Origin: Chloroflexota bacterium
GTDB taxonomy: Bacteria; Chloroflexota; Anaerolineae; Anaerolineales; UBA4823
Direction of reading: 5' to 3'
NCBI GenBank assembly: GCA_012798185.1
Contig: JAAZNS010000186.1
Location: 1 to 29,913 of the forward strand
Length of the DNA: 29,913 nt
Shown: piece after piece, positions 1 through 7,043 of the stretch
Layout of the letters: each line of letters begins with the position of its first letter
How positions within the stretch are numbered: the first letter of the stretch is position 1
Made by a program: the position numbers and the translations under genes
Notes under the pieces: generated by a model
What the model was told of the DNA's origin: nothing
Seen by the model: only the letters and a program-made list of their open reading frames with translations
Database searches by the model: none

Positions 1-26
1 CGAGGCAAATCCAATGGTTTGATCAT
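1..26 (-). CDS. Start of a further phage-module gene (partial)
   Basis: Only the first eight codons lie in the window, reading MIKPLDLP. The ATG at 24-26 is preceded by a clear GGAGG ribosome binding site (complement at 31-36) five to six bases upstream, and it follows the stop of the small capsid-associated gene by 35 bases on the same strand. That spacing and the ribosome binding site argue for a real gene that continues the phage operon. Nothing can be said about its function; in head operons this place often holds a head-completion or decoration gene, but that is only positional inference. Confidence 0.55.
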
Positions 27-61
27 AATTCCTCCATTCGGTTAGTCAACAGCCTGCGCCT

Positions 62-424
62 TTATCCTTCCGTGAAGGTAAATACCAGGCTGAGATCAGT
101 TGAAGCAGAGGCAGACCCGCCCCCGTTATAATCGTAATCCAGCGCGGCAGCGAATACTGTTCCCTGGGCAATATGCGGGTACTGTCCACCGGTAAAATCA
201 TCCCGGTCGAACACCGTCGGCATCCCCGATACTCCCGCAGCTTTCTTTGCTAAATAAGCAGCAGCCTCTGTCGAATTCCCCAAGGTAAGCCCGGCTGCTG
301 CGGTATTGCTGCTCACCGCTGAAACATGCAGCAATTGTGCATCGCAGGGCAGCTTGAAACGGATATTCAAATCTGCTGCCAATGTACCGGGGATGTGATA
401 AGTGTGGGTAAAGATACGTTCCAT
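62..424 (-). CDS. Small phage structural protein, possible capsid decoration protein
   Basis: A 120-residue protein starting MERIFTHTYHIPG. The start at 424 is chosen because GAAAGGAG lies about nine bases upstream. An in-frame ATG at 481 would add 19 residues encoded by a 7-base-period repeat array, and it has no ribosome binding site. The protein is rich in Ala, Gly, Ser and Thr with short beta-prone stretches. It has no signal peptide, no membrane segment and only one Cys, a composition common in small capsid-associated proteins. It lies directly downstream of the major capsid gene on the same strand, where decoration or head-stabilising proteins are usual. I do not recognise the family. 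The role is inferred from position and composition alone; a short tail or neck component is an alternative. Confidence 0.6.
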   Translation of the reverse strand: MERIFTHTYHIPGTLAADLNIRFKLPCDAQLLHVSAVSSNTAAAGLTLGNSTEAAAYLAKKAAGVSGMPTVFDRDDFTGGQYPHIAQGTVFAAALDYDYNGGGSASASTDLSLVFTFTEG

Positions 425-440
425 ATAATTCTCTCCTTTC

Positions 441-503
441 AGATAGCTATCAGCTATCTGCTGTTTGCTTTTAAAATTCATTGTAAGCTGACAGCTGATA
501 GCT
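441..503. repeat. Degenerate heptad array between capsid and decoration genes
   Basis: Consecutive 7-base units are visible: from 441 the units end AGC, AGC, TGC, TGC, and from 483 three units in a row end GCT. The array fills the whole gap between the capsid stop at 505 and the ribosome binding site of the next gene. The array resembles those at 2513, 4581, 5057 and 5883. Confidence 0.7.
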
Positions 504-504
504 T

Positions 505-2499
505 CTATGACACATTCGCCTTATACAACCCGCGGTAATCCATAGCGCCAACAGCAAAGAAATAGCGCACTTTAATTGGCATAGTGTCATTGGTGAACAT
601 TAACCCTGCGGTAGGGCTGGCAACCGAGAATACCTCCGGCACACGCCCATAGCGGTAACCAATGCCAATCGAGGGATATAAGCGCGGATCTGCTACCGCT
701 GCCCAATCGTTGGTATCTGGCCACAAGTCAACCACAATGATGCGTGAACGCGCTGCTGCCAGCCGGGCATCGTGGGTGTCTCCAACGCTCAAGGGGTTGA
801 TATTATTTTCCCCGCCGCCCGGCTCCCCTTCAGAGCCGACGATCTGTAAAGCGGTTATCTCAAGGTCGGGGGGCACCAGCAGAAAACGCGGCGCAGTGAG
901 CGCACCCAGCCTCTCGCCGGAGTTTAACTCGGTTTGTTTGCGCATGGCAGTGCGGGCAGCCACATAAGACGACCACGAGAGAGAAGAACTTCCCAGGTTG
1001 TTGCGGCTTCCGTGGAATAACGCCACGCCATCCGCAAGGGTGGGACCTGCCCCATTATTGGCGGTAAAAATATTCAAGACGGCTTTGGAAAGGGTAAGCC
1101 AGGCGGCTTGTGCCAGGGCACGCGGCGCGGCGCGCAGCCTTCCGGTATCATCCTTGTCGATTGCTTCGATAGTCAAACCCAGATAACCACCCTTTTTGGT
1201 GAAATCGGTTGCTTCGTATTTATCATCCCAGGTCAACTCGGTGTAGGCAGCCCCTTCTGCCACCGTGGGTAATTCCCCCACACCTCCCAGGGTGATCCAC
1301 TTCACCTGCTGAAGGCTGGCAAAATCTTGCTGGGATACGAATGGCTCCCACCAGCGGGGGTATTGCTGGAATTCTGCTGCCACCACCTTGTTGAGCACAT
1401 TGGCAACCAGGTTGCTCATGGTAGCGGAGGTCACATTAGCAAGATAGACCCGCTCCCCTTTGAAGGTGCCGGTCAGCTCGTAATCACCAGAGAGGACGTT
1501 ATACAACTCGCGGATGCCGGTGAGCGGTAAAATTCCATCCGGAGGACGAACCCCCGAAATCAACGCTTCCAACGCTAGCTGCACCTGCTCTAAACCTGTT
1601 CGCCCCAAACTAATGCGCGGTGTTCGCGGCGGCACACTGCCAATCTGCACCACCTGCTCTTCAGCCAGCTTCGCCAGGTATGCCTGCTCGTTTTCGATGG
1701 CAGCCGTGACCTCTTCTGGCGTAGTATATTCACGGGCGGTCAGCCTCTCACGGCTGGCTTGCGGTAAACCGCTTTGCGCCAGCATTGCCCCTGCCATCAG
1801 CCGGCTGTACGAGGTATTCCAACTGGCTTCTTCAGTTTGGGAGACAGGCGCTTCCCGATTTAATTGATGATCACTCATAAAATTATTCTCCTTTCTTATT
1901 GGGTAAAAATGGTCTTTACTTTTGGGATCAGGAATATGATCCGTGGATAGATTCAAACAGGCTGTGGTGAACACAGTTATGTATTCTGGTCTTTCAGGGT
2001 AGCTGATCACTCGGCTGCTGGACAACGCTTTCATTACCCGCGCCTCAGTAGCAGGTTCGAATACAAAATCCACTGATTCGATATGCCGGATGCCGGTAAT
2101 ACGCCGCACGCCCTCCTGAGCGGTTTCCCATAATGGATAGAAGACGAGCGAAAGCCCAATGTCTGGTACTGCCTCTCCTGCCTGGCGGTCATCCAGCCAC
2201 TGCTCGACCAATTTGCCAAAAGCCAGGGCAGCAGGCGTATCATACAAACGGATAATGCCATCCACAGCGCCTTCTAATTCCTGGTATTGCGGGTTCAAGG
2301 TAACCCCGATCAGGTTGCGCAGACTAGGGTATTCGAAAGCGCTGGCGTGATCAACAAATACCGCCCGGTTTTCGAACAAACCATCCGCCCAGGCACGCGC
2401 CAGCGCTCCCGGCATGATTTCGATATCGGCTGAAATATCCCCCACTGCTCTTACACGTCCGGCTTTTATAAAACGACACACAAATTCTTTTCGGCTCAT
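505..2499 (-). CDS. Fused prohead protease and Mu gpT-like major capsid protein
   Basis: A 664-residue two-part protein. Residues 1-155 look like a phage prohead maturation protease: VDHASAF gives the candidate catalytic His51, PDIGLSLVF gives Ser117, and HIESVDFVFEPA (139-150) matches the conserved segment after the Ser motif in HK97/S78-type proteases. Residues 208-664 resemble Mu gpT-type major head proteins, with the stretch GELPTVAEGAAYTEL followed by a long helix-rich shell domain. Residues 160-207 form a poorly structured linker. The ATG at 2499 has AGGAGGG just upstream. A second ATG at 1878 (Met208, in frame) has its own strong ribosome binding site, so free capsid protein is probably made too. 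The protease would cleave the scaffold or linker during head maturation. Protease-capsid fusions are known in phages; the internal start is what I see here. Confidence 0.85.
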   Translation of the reverse strand: MSRKEFVCRFIKAGRVRAVGDISADIEIMPGALARAWADGLFENRAVFVDHASAFEYPSLRNLIGVTLNPQYQELEGAVDGIIRLYDTPAALAFGKLVEQWLDDRQAGEAVPDIGLSLVFYPLWETAQEGVRRITGIRHIESVDFVFEPATEARVMKALSSSRVISYPERPEYITVFTTACLNLSTDHIPDPKSKDHFYPIRKENNFMSDHQLNREAPVSQTEEASWNTSYSRLMAGAMLAQSGLPQASRERLTAREYTTPEEVTAAIENEQAYLAKLAEEQVVQIGSVPPRTPRISLGRTGLEQVQLALEALISGVRPPDGILPLTGIRELYNVLSGDYELTGTFKGERVYLANVTSATMSNLVANVLNKVVAAEFQQYPRWWEPFVSQQDFASLQQVKWITLGGVGELPTVAEGAAYTELTWDDKYEATDFTKKGGYLGLTIEAIDKDDTGRLRAAPRALAQAAWLTLSKAVLNIFTANNGAGPTLADGVALFHGSRNNLGSSSLSWSSYVAARTAMRKQTELNSGERLGALTAPRFLLVPPDLEITALQIVGSEGEPGGGENNINPLSVGDTHDARLAAARSRIIVVDLWPDTNDWAAVADPRLYPSIGIGYRYGRVPEVFSVASPTAGLMFTNDTMPIKVRYFFAVGAMDYRGLYKANVS
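1876..1896 (-). promoter_or_regulatory. Internal ribosome binding site and start for free capsid protein
   Basis: Inside the protease-capsid fusion, GAAAGGAG (complement of 1888-1895) stands nine bases before an in-frame ATG at 1876-1878. The same motif at about the same spacing precedes the next gene at 424. The product would be a 457-residue protein starting MSDHQLNREAP, beginning where the linker ends. This would allow capsid protein to be made in excess over protease. Confidence 0.65.
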
Positions 2500-2512
2500 A
2501 ACCCTCCTAGCC

Positions 2513-2651
2513 AGCTTTCAGCTATCAGCCTTCAGCTATTAGTATTGAGTGAGTTGTGAAAAGTGAGCAGCTATCTTGTTTCCGGTTGTCCTTATTCATT
2601 CACTAATCAACCCTCACGATTTTCTTCTTGCGATGGTCGATTTTCATTACG
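2513..2651. repeat. Degenerate heptad array between portal and capsid genes
   Basis: The first units are AGCTTTC and AGCTATC at 2513-2526, followed by AGCCTTC at 2527 and AGCTATT at 2534. A 7-base register can be followed, with increasing decay, through GATTTTC at 2618-2624 and again at 2639-2645 up to the portal stop. It appears to run a little into the portal gene, where it encodes the basic tail ending KERRQ. It fills the whole gap except the ribosome binding site of the capsid gene. Confidence 0.7.
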
Positions 2652-4001
2652 CTACTGACGCCTCTCTTTTCTGGAATTTCGATTGTCGGCACCAATTTCC
2701 TCCACTACTCTTTCCACCCATGCCTCATCCATCGGCTCCCCGGCGAATTTGAACAAGATGCGGATCATCTTCTCACTCAGTGCGGATGACCGTTGTTGAT
2801 TCAAACTTTTAATCAAGCTGGTAAATGCTGCCGCAATATTCATAGCAGCCGATGCCTGCCGGGCATTATCGGTCTTGCTGATCTCAGGCGCCTCGACATT
2901 GAATAACCCGGCATAATCCATTTCTGGCAGCGGGCGCGCTTTTCCAGCCTGCGCGGCTCTTTGATATGCATGGTAGAGAATATCCTGCAGTACGAAAATA
3001 AAATAATTTTGCCGCCTGGCCAGGTGGCGCTCGGTGGGCGCTTGCATAGCTGTGGCGGTTGCCAGGTTAGTATCGGTCGGTTCACCGCGCCAGTGAGGCG
3101 GGTAACCGCTACCAGCATCGATCATATTGCGCACTGCTTTCAGATCCGGCTCGGAATCTGCCCCGTGCAGCAGCGGCGCCACCGCCTGCCATTGCTCGCT
3201 CTCGTCCTTGACAATGATCGAACCCGATTCTGGAGCTGCGCGGTATTGCTCCAATTTCTCCTTGACTTTGTTCCCCGGAACAGTAACGATCCATAAGAAC
3301 GCCCGCACCGCCCAATGCAGCCGCACGCGGTCTTCCAGCATGCGGCTGTAGCGCTGAAGCCAAGGGATCATAGTAACCAGATCGCTCTCTCCTAATAATG
3401 CACCCACCGGGCGATTAACTGCATAATGAAGCATTACTCCGTTTTGATTTTCGGCATCAGGGTGGTGCGGTGAAAGCCAGGCTTTGGGTTCGCCGCTCTC
3501 CTGCTGCTCGTAGAAAATCAATTCGTTTTCCCAATCGTTAGGTGCAGTCTCAATCTTCAGAATGCGGTCTTTGGTTACAAAACGGATATAGCTCATCCCA
3601 TCCTGCGGATTACGAAACAGCAGCACGAACAAATCGCCCGAACGCGCCAGCTCATCGCACATGCTTTCCAGGCGCATGTCCATCCGGTTTTTGGGGTGAG
3701 TCCAAAAGCGCTCAATGAAACGCTGCAGGTCGCGGCGCGGGCTGGAAACGGTAATCCGCTCACCCACCACATAGTCGGTGGTAATGGCAATGATGCGCCA
3801 GGCAAAGGGATTCTTGCGCCAGGCGGTGAGCGCATCGTTGTAATTTTCCTGCACCCTGGCTTGATCATACTCGTGCGGTCGTCCGCTCAGATTACCCCAT
3901 CCCGGGGAATCATCTACCTTTGCCGTGACCCCCGCCATTTGCTCACCCTTACCCAATAATCTGTGGACAATTCGTTTCATAAAATATTTATCGATTTCCA
4001 A
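2652..4001 (-). CDS. Phage portal protein
   Basis: A 449-residue protein that would form the dodecameric ring at one vertex of the head, through which DNA is pumped. The early part (WRKNPFAWRIIAITTDYVVG, about 61-80) matches the start of the portal core, where an N-terminal helix is followed by a first helix pair. DLFVLLFRNPQDGMSYIRFV (123-142) is a typical portal beta hairpin region, and a long helical C-terminal half follows. The start is TTG at 4001 because AGGAGGG lies five bases upstream; the in-frame ATG at residue 8 has no such site. The gene lies between terminase and capsid on the same strand, which fits the role. The last few residues (NRNSRKERRQ) are charged and seem to come from the neighbouring heptad array. 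I did not see a fused Mu gpF-type domain. Confidence 0.85.
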   Translation of the reverse strand: MEIDKYFMKRIVHRLLGKGEQMAGVTAKVDDSPGWGNLSGRPHEYDQARVQENYNDALTAWRKNPFAWRIIAITTDYVVGERITVSSPRRDLQRFIERFWTHPKNRMDMRLESMCDELARSGDLFVLLFRNPQDGMSYIRFVTKDRILKIETAPNDWENELIFYEQQESGEPKAWLSPHHPDAENQNGVMLHYAVNRPVGALLGESDLVTMIPWLQRYSRMLEDRVRLHWAVRAFLWIVTVPGNKVKEKLEQYRAAPESGSIIVKDESEQWQAVAPLLHGADSEPDLKAVRNMIDAGSGYPPHWRGEPTDTNLATATAMQAPTERHLARRQNYFIFVLQDILYHAYQRAAQAGKARPLPEMDYAGLFNVEAPEISKTDNARQASAAMNIAAAFTSLIKSLNQQRSSALSEKMIRILFKFAGEPMDEAWVERVVEEIGADNRNSRKERRQ

Positions 4002-4014
4002 GCCACCCTCCTTT

Positions 4015-4077
4015 CATTCCACCTCTTTCGGTGCAGCATTCACGATTCTCGAACACCCATTCTCGGTTCGTGCCTTT
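4015..4077. repeat. Degenerate heptad array upstream of the portal gene
   Basis: Nine consecutive 7-base units can be laid out from 4015, including GCATTCA at 4036 and CGATTCT at 4043, then CCATTCT at 4057 and CGGTTCG at 4064. It fills the spacer between the 79-residue gene and the portal ribosome binding site. Confidence 0.65.
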
Positions 4078-4080
4078 CCT

Positions 4081-4320
4081 TTAATCCACACTTTCATAGA
4101 CACCCGCTTTGATTGCCTTGAGAATAGCGATAGCTTTTTCTAAATCCCGCTGCCGTTTCCCAGCCAGATAAACAAATCGATTAACCTGCCGCTCTGGATA
4201 TAAAATTCTGCCGTCGAATCCTAACTGCGTTGCCATGCTGTTCTGGTCGATTTCCCGGCGCAGGGCAGAAATCGCCATTTGGATGGCAAATTCAATTTCA
4301 CGTGATGATTTTTTGAACAT
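4081..4320 (-). CDS. Small helical phage-module protein of unknown function
   Basis: A 79-residue protein starting MFKKSSREIEFAIQMA. The ATG at 4320 is preceded by GGAG about eight bases upstream (CATCGGAGAAAATAT). An upstream in-frame ATG at 4464 would add 48 residues overlapping the M23 gene and is rejected. The sequence is almost wholly helix-forming and strongly charged (REIEFAIQMAISALRREID, then QRDLEKAIAILKAIKAG), with no Cys and no membrane segment. It sits between the M23 peptidase and the portal in the same transcription direction. I do not recognise the family. Candidate roles by position are a small packaging or head-tail joining component, but there is no direct evidence. Confidence 0.6.
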   Translation of the reverse strand: MFKKSSREIEFAIQMAISALRREIDQNSMATQLGFDGRILYPERQVNRFVYLAGKRQRDLEKAIAILKAIKAGVYESVD

Positions 4321-4354
4321 ATATTTTCTCCGATGAAATTCACTGACCTGCTCC

Positions 4355-5038
4355 CTACGAAAATGCGACCGGCTGCACCCAATCAGCGTGAACATACACC
4401 ACCACCCCAACCCAATCTTCGACAGATTGCGCAGTTTTGAAAACATCGCCGAAACGCGCTGCACCCAGCGCTTCCCCGCCGGGCTCCCGGCGGATGATCA
4501 ACCCATTTTCTGCCATCACCCGCACTGCTTGCCCAGGCTCGATAATAATCATCGATTCATTTTTATTTTGTGTTCTTTCACTGATAGCAGATGGCTGAAA
4601 GCTGAGTGCTTTAAAGAATGGTATCGGATTCCTCGCCCCGCCCGGATACCCAGGAATCGGCTGCCAGGGGATGCGCATTTCGAAATGCAAATGAGGACCG
4701 CTGCTATTGCCGGTCGAACCGGATACCCCCAGGCAGTCGCCAGCATGCAGTGCCTGGCGCGGTTTCACCTCGATCTCGGAGAGATGAGCATAGAGCGTCT
4801 CAAATTTCTCATGGCTCATACGTACGTATTTTCCATATCCGTCCTTGTCGAATCCGGTATACACCACCACCCCGTCTGCTGCGCAGCATACCGGCGTCCC
4901 TGCCGGGCATCCAATGTCGATGCCGTTATGCCCGGCTTGCTTATATTTAGCATAATCCTGCGGATTTTCTCCAAACCGCTGTGTCAGCGGATATTTCACC
5001 GGGTCCACCGGCCAGCTCAACACCATGGTATTTTCCAT
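4355..5038 (-). CDS. M23 metallopeptidase with C-terminal SH3-like domain (phage lysin candidate)
   Basis: A 227-residue LytM/M23 zinc endopeptidase that would cut peptide cross-links in peptidoglycan. Visible active-site motifs are HNGIDIG (zinc ligands His37 and Asp41), LYAHLSE (His85) and GPHLHFEMR (His116, and zinc ligand His118). There is no signal peptide, so export would depend on a holin or on assembly into the particle. Residues 163-227 look like a small SH3-type wall-binding domain. Between the two domains, residues 144-153 (LSFQPSAISE) are encoded by a heptad repeat array. The start at 5038 is chosen because AGGAG is six bases upstream; the ATG two codons earlier touches the AGGAG. 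The place between terminase and portal is unusual for a lysin; a head- or tail-associated peptidoglycan hydrolase is possible. The holin-like gene at 7462 could be its partner. Confidence 0.85.
   Translation of the reverse strand: MENTMVLSWPVDPVKYPLTQRFGENPQDYAKYKQAGHNGIDIGCPAGTPVCCAADGVVVYTGFDKDGYGKYVRMSHEKFETLYAHLSEIEVKPRQALHAGDCLGVSGSTGNSSGPHLHFEMRIPWQPIPGYPGGARNPIPFFKALSFQPSAISERTQNKNESMIIIEPGQAVRVMAENGLIIRREPGGEALGAARFGDVFKTAQSVEDWVGVVVYVHADWVQPVAFS
4581..4608. repeat. In-frame heptad array inside the M23 gene
   Basis: Four 7-base units are seen: CTGATAG, CAGATGG, then CTGAAAG and CTGAGTG. The array is read in frame and gives a Ser-rich linker at residues 144-153 between the peptidase and SH3-like domains. 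Confidence 0.7.
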
Positions 5039-5056
5039 ATTCATCTCCTGAATTTA

Positions 5057-5175
5057 GTTGTCCTGTTCCCTGTTTCCAGTACTCCATAAACTGTCTCCGT
5101 TCATCAGCTATCTGGTAATTGGGTATTGAAAACAGAGCACTGGGCATTCGAAACTGATACATCTGACACTTGAAC
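5057..5175. repeat. Long degenerate heptad array upstream of the M23 gene
   Basis: Seventeen consecutive 7-base units fit without a gap. Most start with TG or AG, for example TGTTCCC and TGTTTCC at 5064-5077, then AGCTATC at 5106 and TGGGTAT at 5120. It fills almost the entire gap between the terminase stop at 5181 and the M23 ribosome binding site. A 76-codon open frame across it is explained by the array and the start of the M23 gene. Confidence 0.75.
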
Positions 5176-5180
5176 ATCCT

Positions 5181-6722
5181 TTAAAATGCCTCGCCCAACC
5201 CAGCCAGCGGATCATTATGTACTGCAACCCGGCTTTCCCCCGTTCCCCAGGGCTGCTTATCCAGAACTGCGCAAAGCGCTGCCGAAATAAGCAGATCGTC
5301 GTGAAGGAGCTTTCCTGTCTCGGGGTCGCGCGTGCCATCCGGTATCCCCCATTGCATTATCTTGCCGGGTCCATCCAGCACAGCTGCCTGGCAGTATTCC
5401 ACCTGTTTCCAAAACAGTGAGGAGAGAGCGGCAAAGTGAGAGTGATCATCTCGACCAGGCGTATTGGTCACAGTGTATTCCTTATACCGCCCCGTCTCGA
5501 TCATCGAAAGAAAATTCCAACCCAGGTCGCTTTTACTCTTCGAACTGAACACGAAGGGGATTACCTGCCCTGGGAACGCCGATTCCAGGAAAGAAGCCAG
5601 CCCTGCACCAATGCCGGTGGCATCCACTACGATGTAACGCACCTGCCAGCTCTCTGCCAGCGCCTTGATCTGACCATACAGGGCACTATGCTTCTCGCCA
5701 GTCCATAAATAGCGGTTTACAACCCGGTAAGTCGGCATGCGAATCAACTCATCCGCCAGGGTGGATAAATCCACCTGCACCACGGTCAGCGCCGTTGAAT
5801 CCCTCCCGGCTTGTTGCAGCGCCTCCTCTCCCGCCGATTTGCTCTCATCTTCACCGGCAACATCGAGCAAAAACGCGTACAACTGACCGCTGATAGCTGA
5901 TCGCTGAAAACTTTGCTCGCCCTGCATCATCGCCCGGCGCGCCGGCGGGAACATGCCGCTCTCTGCATCAATCTCTTCGGAATAGAACTGCGTCTTCACC
6001 AAGGGATGGCTGCGTCCCAATTTAGCAATCTGCTCAGCGACGAATTTACCGTAAGCCGGCACTTCTTGAGCAACATCATCGGCGCTGAGAATGAATGCCC
6101 GCCGCATTCCGTCTTTCTTTTCTGCCTGGCGCGCTAGTCTCAGCTCTCGCGCCAGCAGCGTACGGCTCGTCCACATGGTGCCCCAATAAACACGCGTTGC
6201 ATTGGTAGATGCAGCCATCGGGGCGAATTCCTTATCCCATTTCGAAGCAAGCACATCCTGGGCTTCATCGCATTCCAGCAAAGTCGATGCGGTAGCTCCC
6301 ACCACGTTCGCAGTGGGTGCACCGGACAAGAAGAAAATGCGCGCCGAGCCCACCCGGTAGATATAACCGCTCTCTTTTTTCCAGCGTTCACGGGTGATTA
6401 AATTGCGGGAGAGAACCCGCTCCAGGCGGCGCATTGCGTTGAGTGTCTGCGGCTTCCAGGTGGGGGAGACTTTGACGATCTCGGCATCCAGCTGCGAGAA
6501 TAGAGTCAGCAGATAGGTTTCGATCTGAGCTTGCAGCTCGTTCTTGCCGCTTTGTCGGGGAAAAACCACCACAATCGAGTGTCCCTTACGCTGTACTACC
6601 GAATCGACAATTGCCCGTGCCACATCCTCCTGATAAGCGCGCAGCTTTAATCCAGAAGCGTAACGGGTGAACAGTGTTACATCCCGCAGCAATTTCTTTA
6701 AATTAATCACCAACTCATTCAT
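5181..6722 (-). CDS. Phage terminase large subunit
   Basis: A 513-residue packaging motor and nuclease that would translocate DNA into the prohead and cut it. The N-terminal ATPase has a Walker A-type loop FPRQSGKNE (54-62) and Walker B LLECDEAQD (148-156) with Asp152 and catalytic Glu153; YWGTMWTS (179-186) fits the coupling motif. The C-terminal RNase H-fold nuclease has Asp287 (FLLDVAGED), Asp368 (YIVVDATGIGAG) and Asp475/476 (LLHDDLLISAAL). Residues 271-280 (SFQRSAISGQ) come from a heptad array lying exactly between the ATPase and nuclease domains. The ATG at 6722 has no strong ribosome binding site. Upstream small genes may include the small subunit. No inactivating change is visible in either active site. 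Confidence 0.92.
   Translation of the reverse strand: MNELVINLKKLLRDVTLFTRYASGLKLRAYQEDVARAIVDSVVQRKGHSIVVVFPRQSGKNELQAQIETYLLTLFSQLDAEIVKVSPTWKPQTLNAMRRLERVLSRNLITRERWKKESGYIYRVGSARIFFLSGAPTANVVGATASTLLECDEAQDVLASKWDKEFAPMAASTNATRVYWGTMWTSRTLLARELRLARQAEKKDGMRRAFILSADDVAQEVPAYGKFVAEQIAKLGRSHPLVKTQFYSEEIDAESGMFPPARRAMMQGEQSFQRSAISGQLYAFLLDVAGEDESKSAGEEALQQAGRDSTALTVVQVDLSTLADELIRMPTYRVVNRYLWTGEKHSALYGQIKALAESWQVRYIVVDATGIGAGLASFLESAFPGQVIPFVFSSKSKSDLGWNFLSMIETGRYKEYTVTNTPGRDDHSHFAALSSLFWKQVEYCQAAVLDGPGKIMQWGIPDGTRDPETGKLLHDDLLISAALCAVLDKQPWGTGESRVAVHNDPLAGLGEAF
5883..5910. repeat. In-frame heptad array inside the terminase gene
   Basis: Four units each begin with CTGA: CTGACCG, CTGATAG, then CTGATCG and CTGAAAA. 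They encode residues 271-280, directly before the first nuclease aspartate segment. The protein text RSAIS here is close to PSAIS in the M23 protein, because both arrays are read in the same frame. Confidence 0.75.
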
Positions 6723-6726
6723 CGCT

Positions 6727-6845
6727 CATTACCATTCATTGTTCCCGGTTCCCCGTCTCCCGTGTTCTGCTTCCCGGGCATGGAGCACTGGTAACCGGAT
6801 GCCTGGCAATTTATCACCTGACACTTAAGCACTTGAACACTTAGT
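6727..6845. repeat. Long degenerate heptad array upstream of the terminase gene
   Basis: Seventeen units fit with no gap. Nine units in a row from 6741 to 6803 begin with G, including GTTCCCG and GTTCCCC, later GAGCACT and GGTAACC. The composition drifts along the array, but the period holds. The end of the array carries the stop codon and last residues (LTKCSSA) of the 72-residue gene. Confidence 0.75.
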
Positions 6846-7043
6846 CAATTGCCATTCCGTGGCGATCTCTTTGATTGCCGTTTCGATTTGTGCATTCAGT
6901 TCGTCACGGGTGGGACAATCATCCAAGTGAAGGCAGTTATGGCAGGCAGCAGTCTCATGGCGCAAACGGCGCAGCGAGCGCAGCATCTCACCACCCAAAT
7001 TAAAAGCTTGCATTTGTAAAGCTTGAACTGGGCATGGCTTCAT
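6825..7043 (-). CDS. Small Cys-rich phage-module protein
   Basis: A 72-residue protein starting MKPCPVQALQMQAF. Its ATG overlaps the stop of the upstream gene (ATGA at 7040-7043), so translation is probably coupled. Cys34, Cys37 and Cys43 (ACHNCLHLDDCP), together with Cys4 or His29, could bind a metal ion, though this is not a standard zinc finger that I can name. The rest is helical and charged (RDELNAQIETAIKEIATEW). The final residues LTKCSSA and the stop lie in a heptad array, so the ancestral end may have been different. It lies directly before the terminase large subunit, where small terminase or packaging accessory genes usually are. I do not recognise the family. Confidence 0.65.
   Translation of the reverse strand: MKPCPVQALQMQAFNLGGEMLRSLRRLRHETAACHNCLHLDDCPTRDELNAQIETAIKEIATEWQLTKCSSA

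Noticed and set aside
4321..4464. 48-residue N-terminal extension of the small gene at 4081
   Set aside because: It overlaps the end of the M23 gene, and the inner ATG at 4320 has a good ribosome binding site.
4388..5089. 233-codon open frame on the plus strand
   Set aside because: It lies opposite the M23 gene, whose active-site motifs are clear, and its translation has no recognisable domain or start signal.
4947..5177. 76-codon minus-strand frame between terminase and M23 genes
   Set aside because: It is made of the heptad array and an out-of-frame part of the M23 gene; there is no ribosome binding site.
5057..6845. CRISPR array
   Set aside because: The repeats are direct 7-base units without spacers or constant repeats of 23-50 bases, and no cas gene is present.
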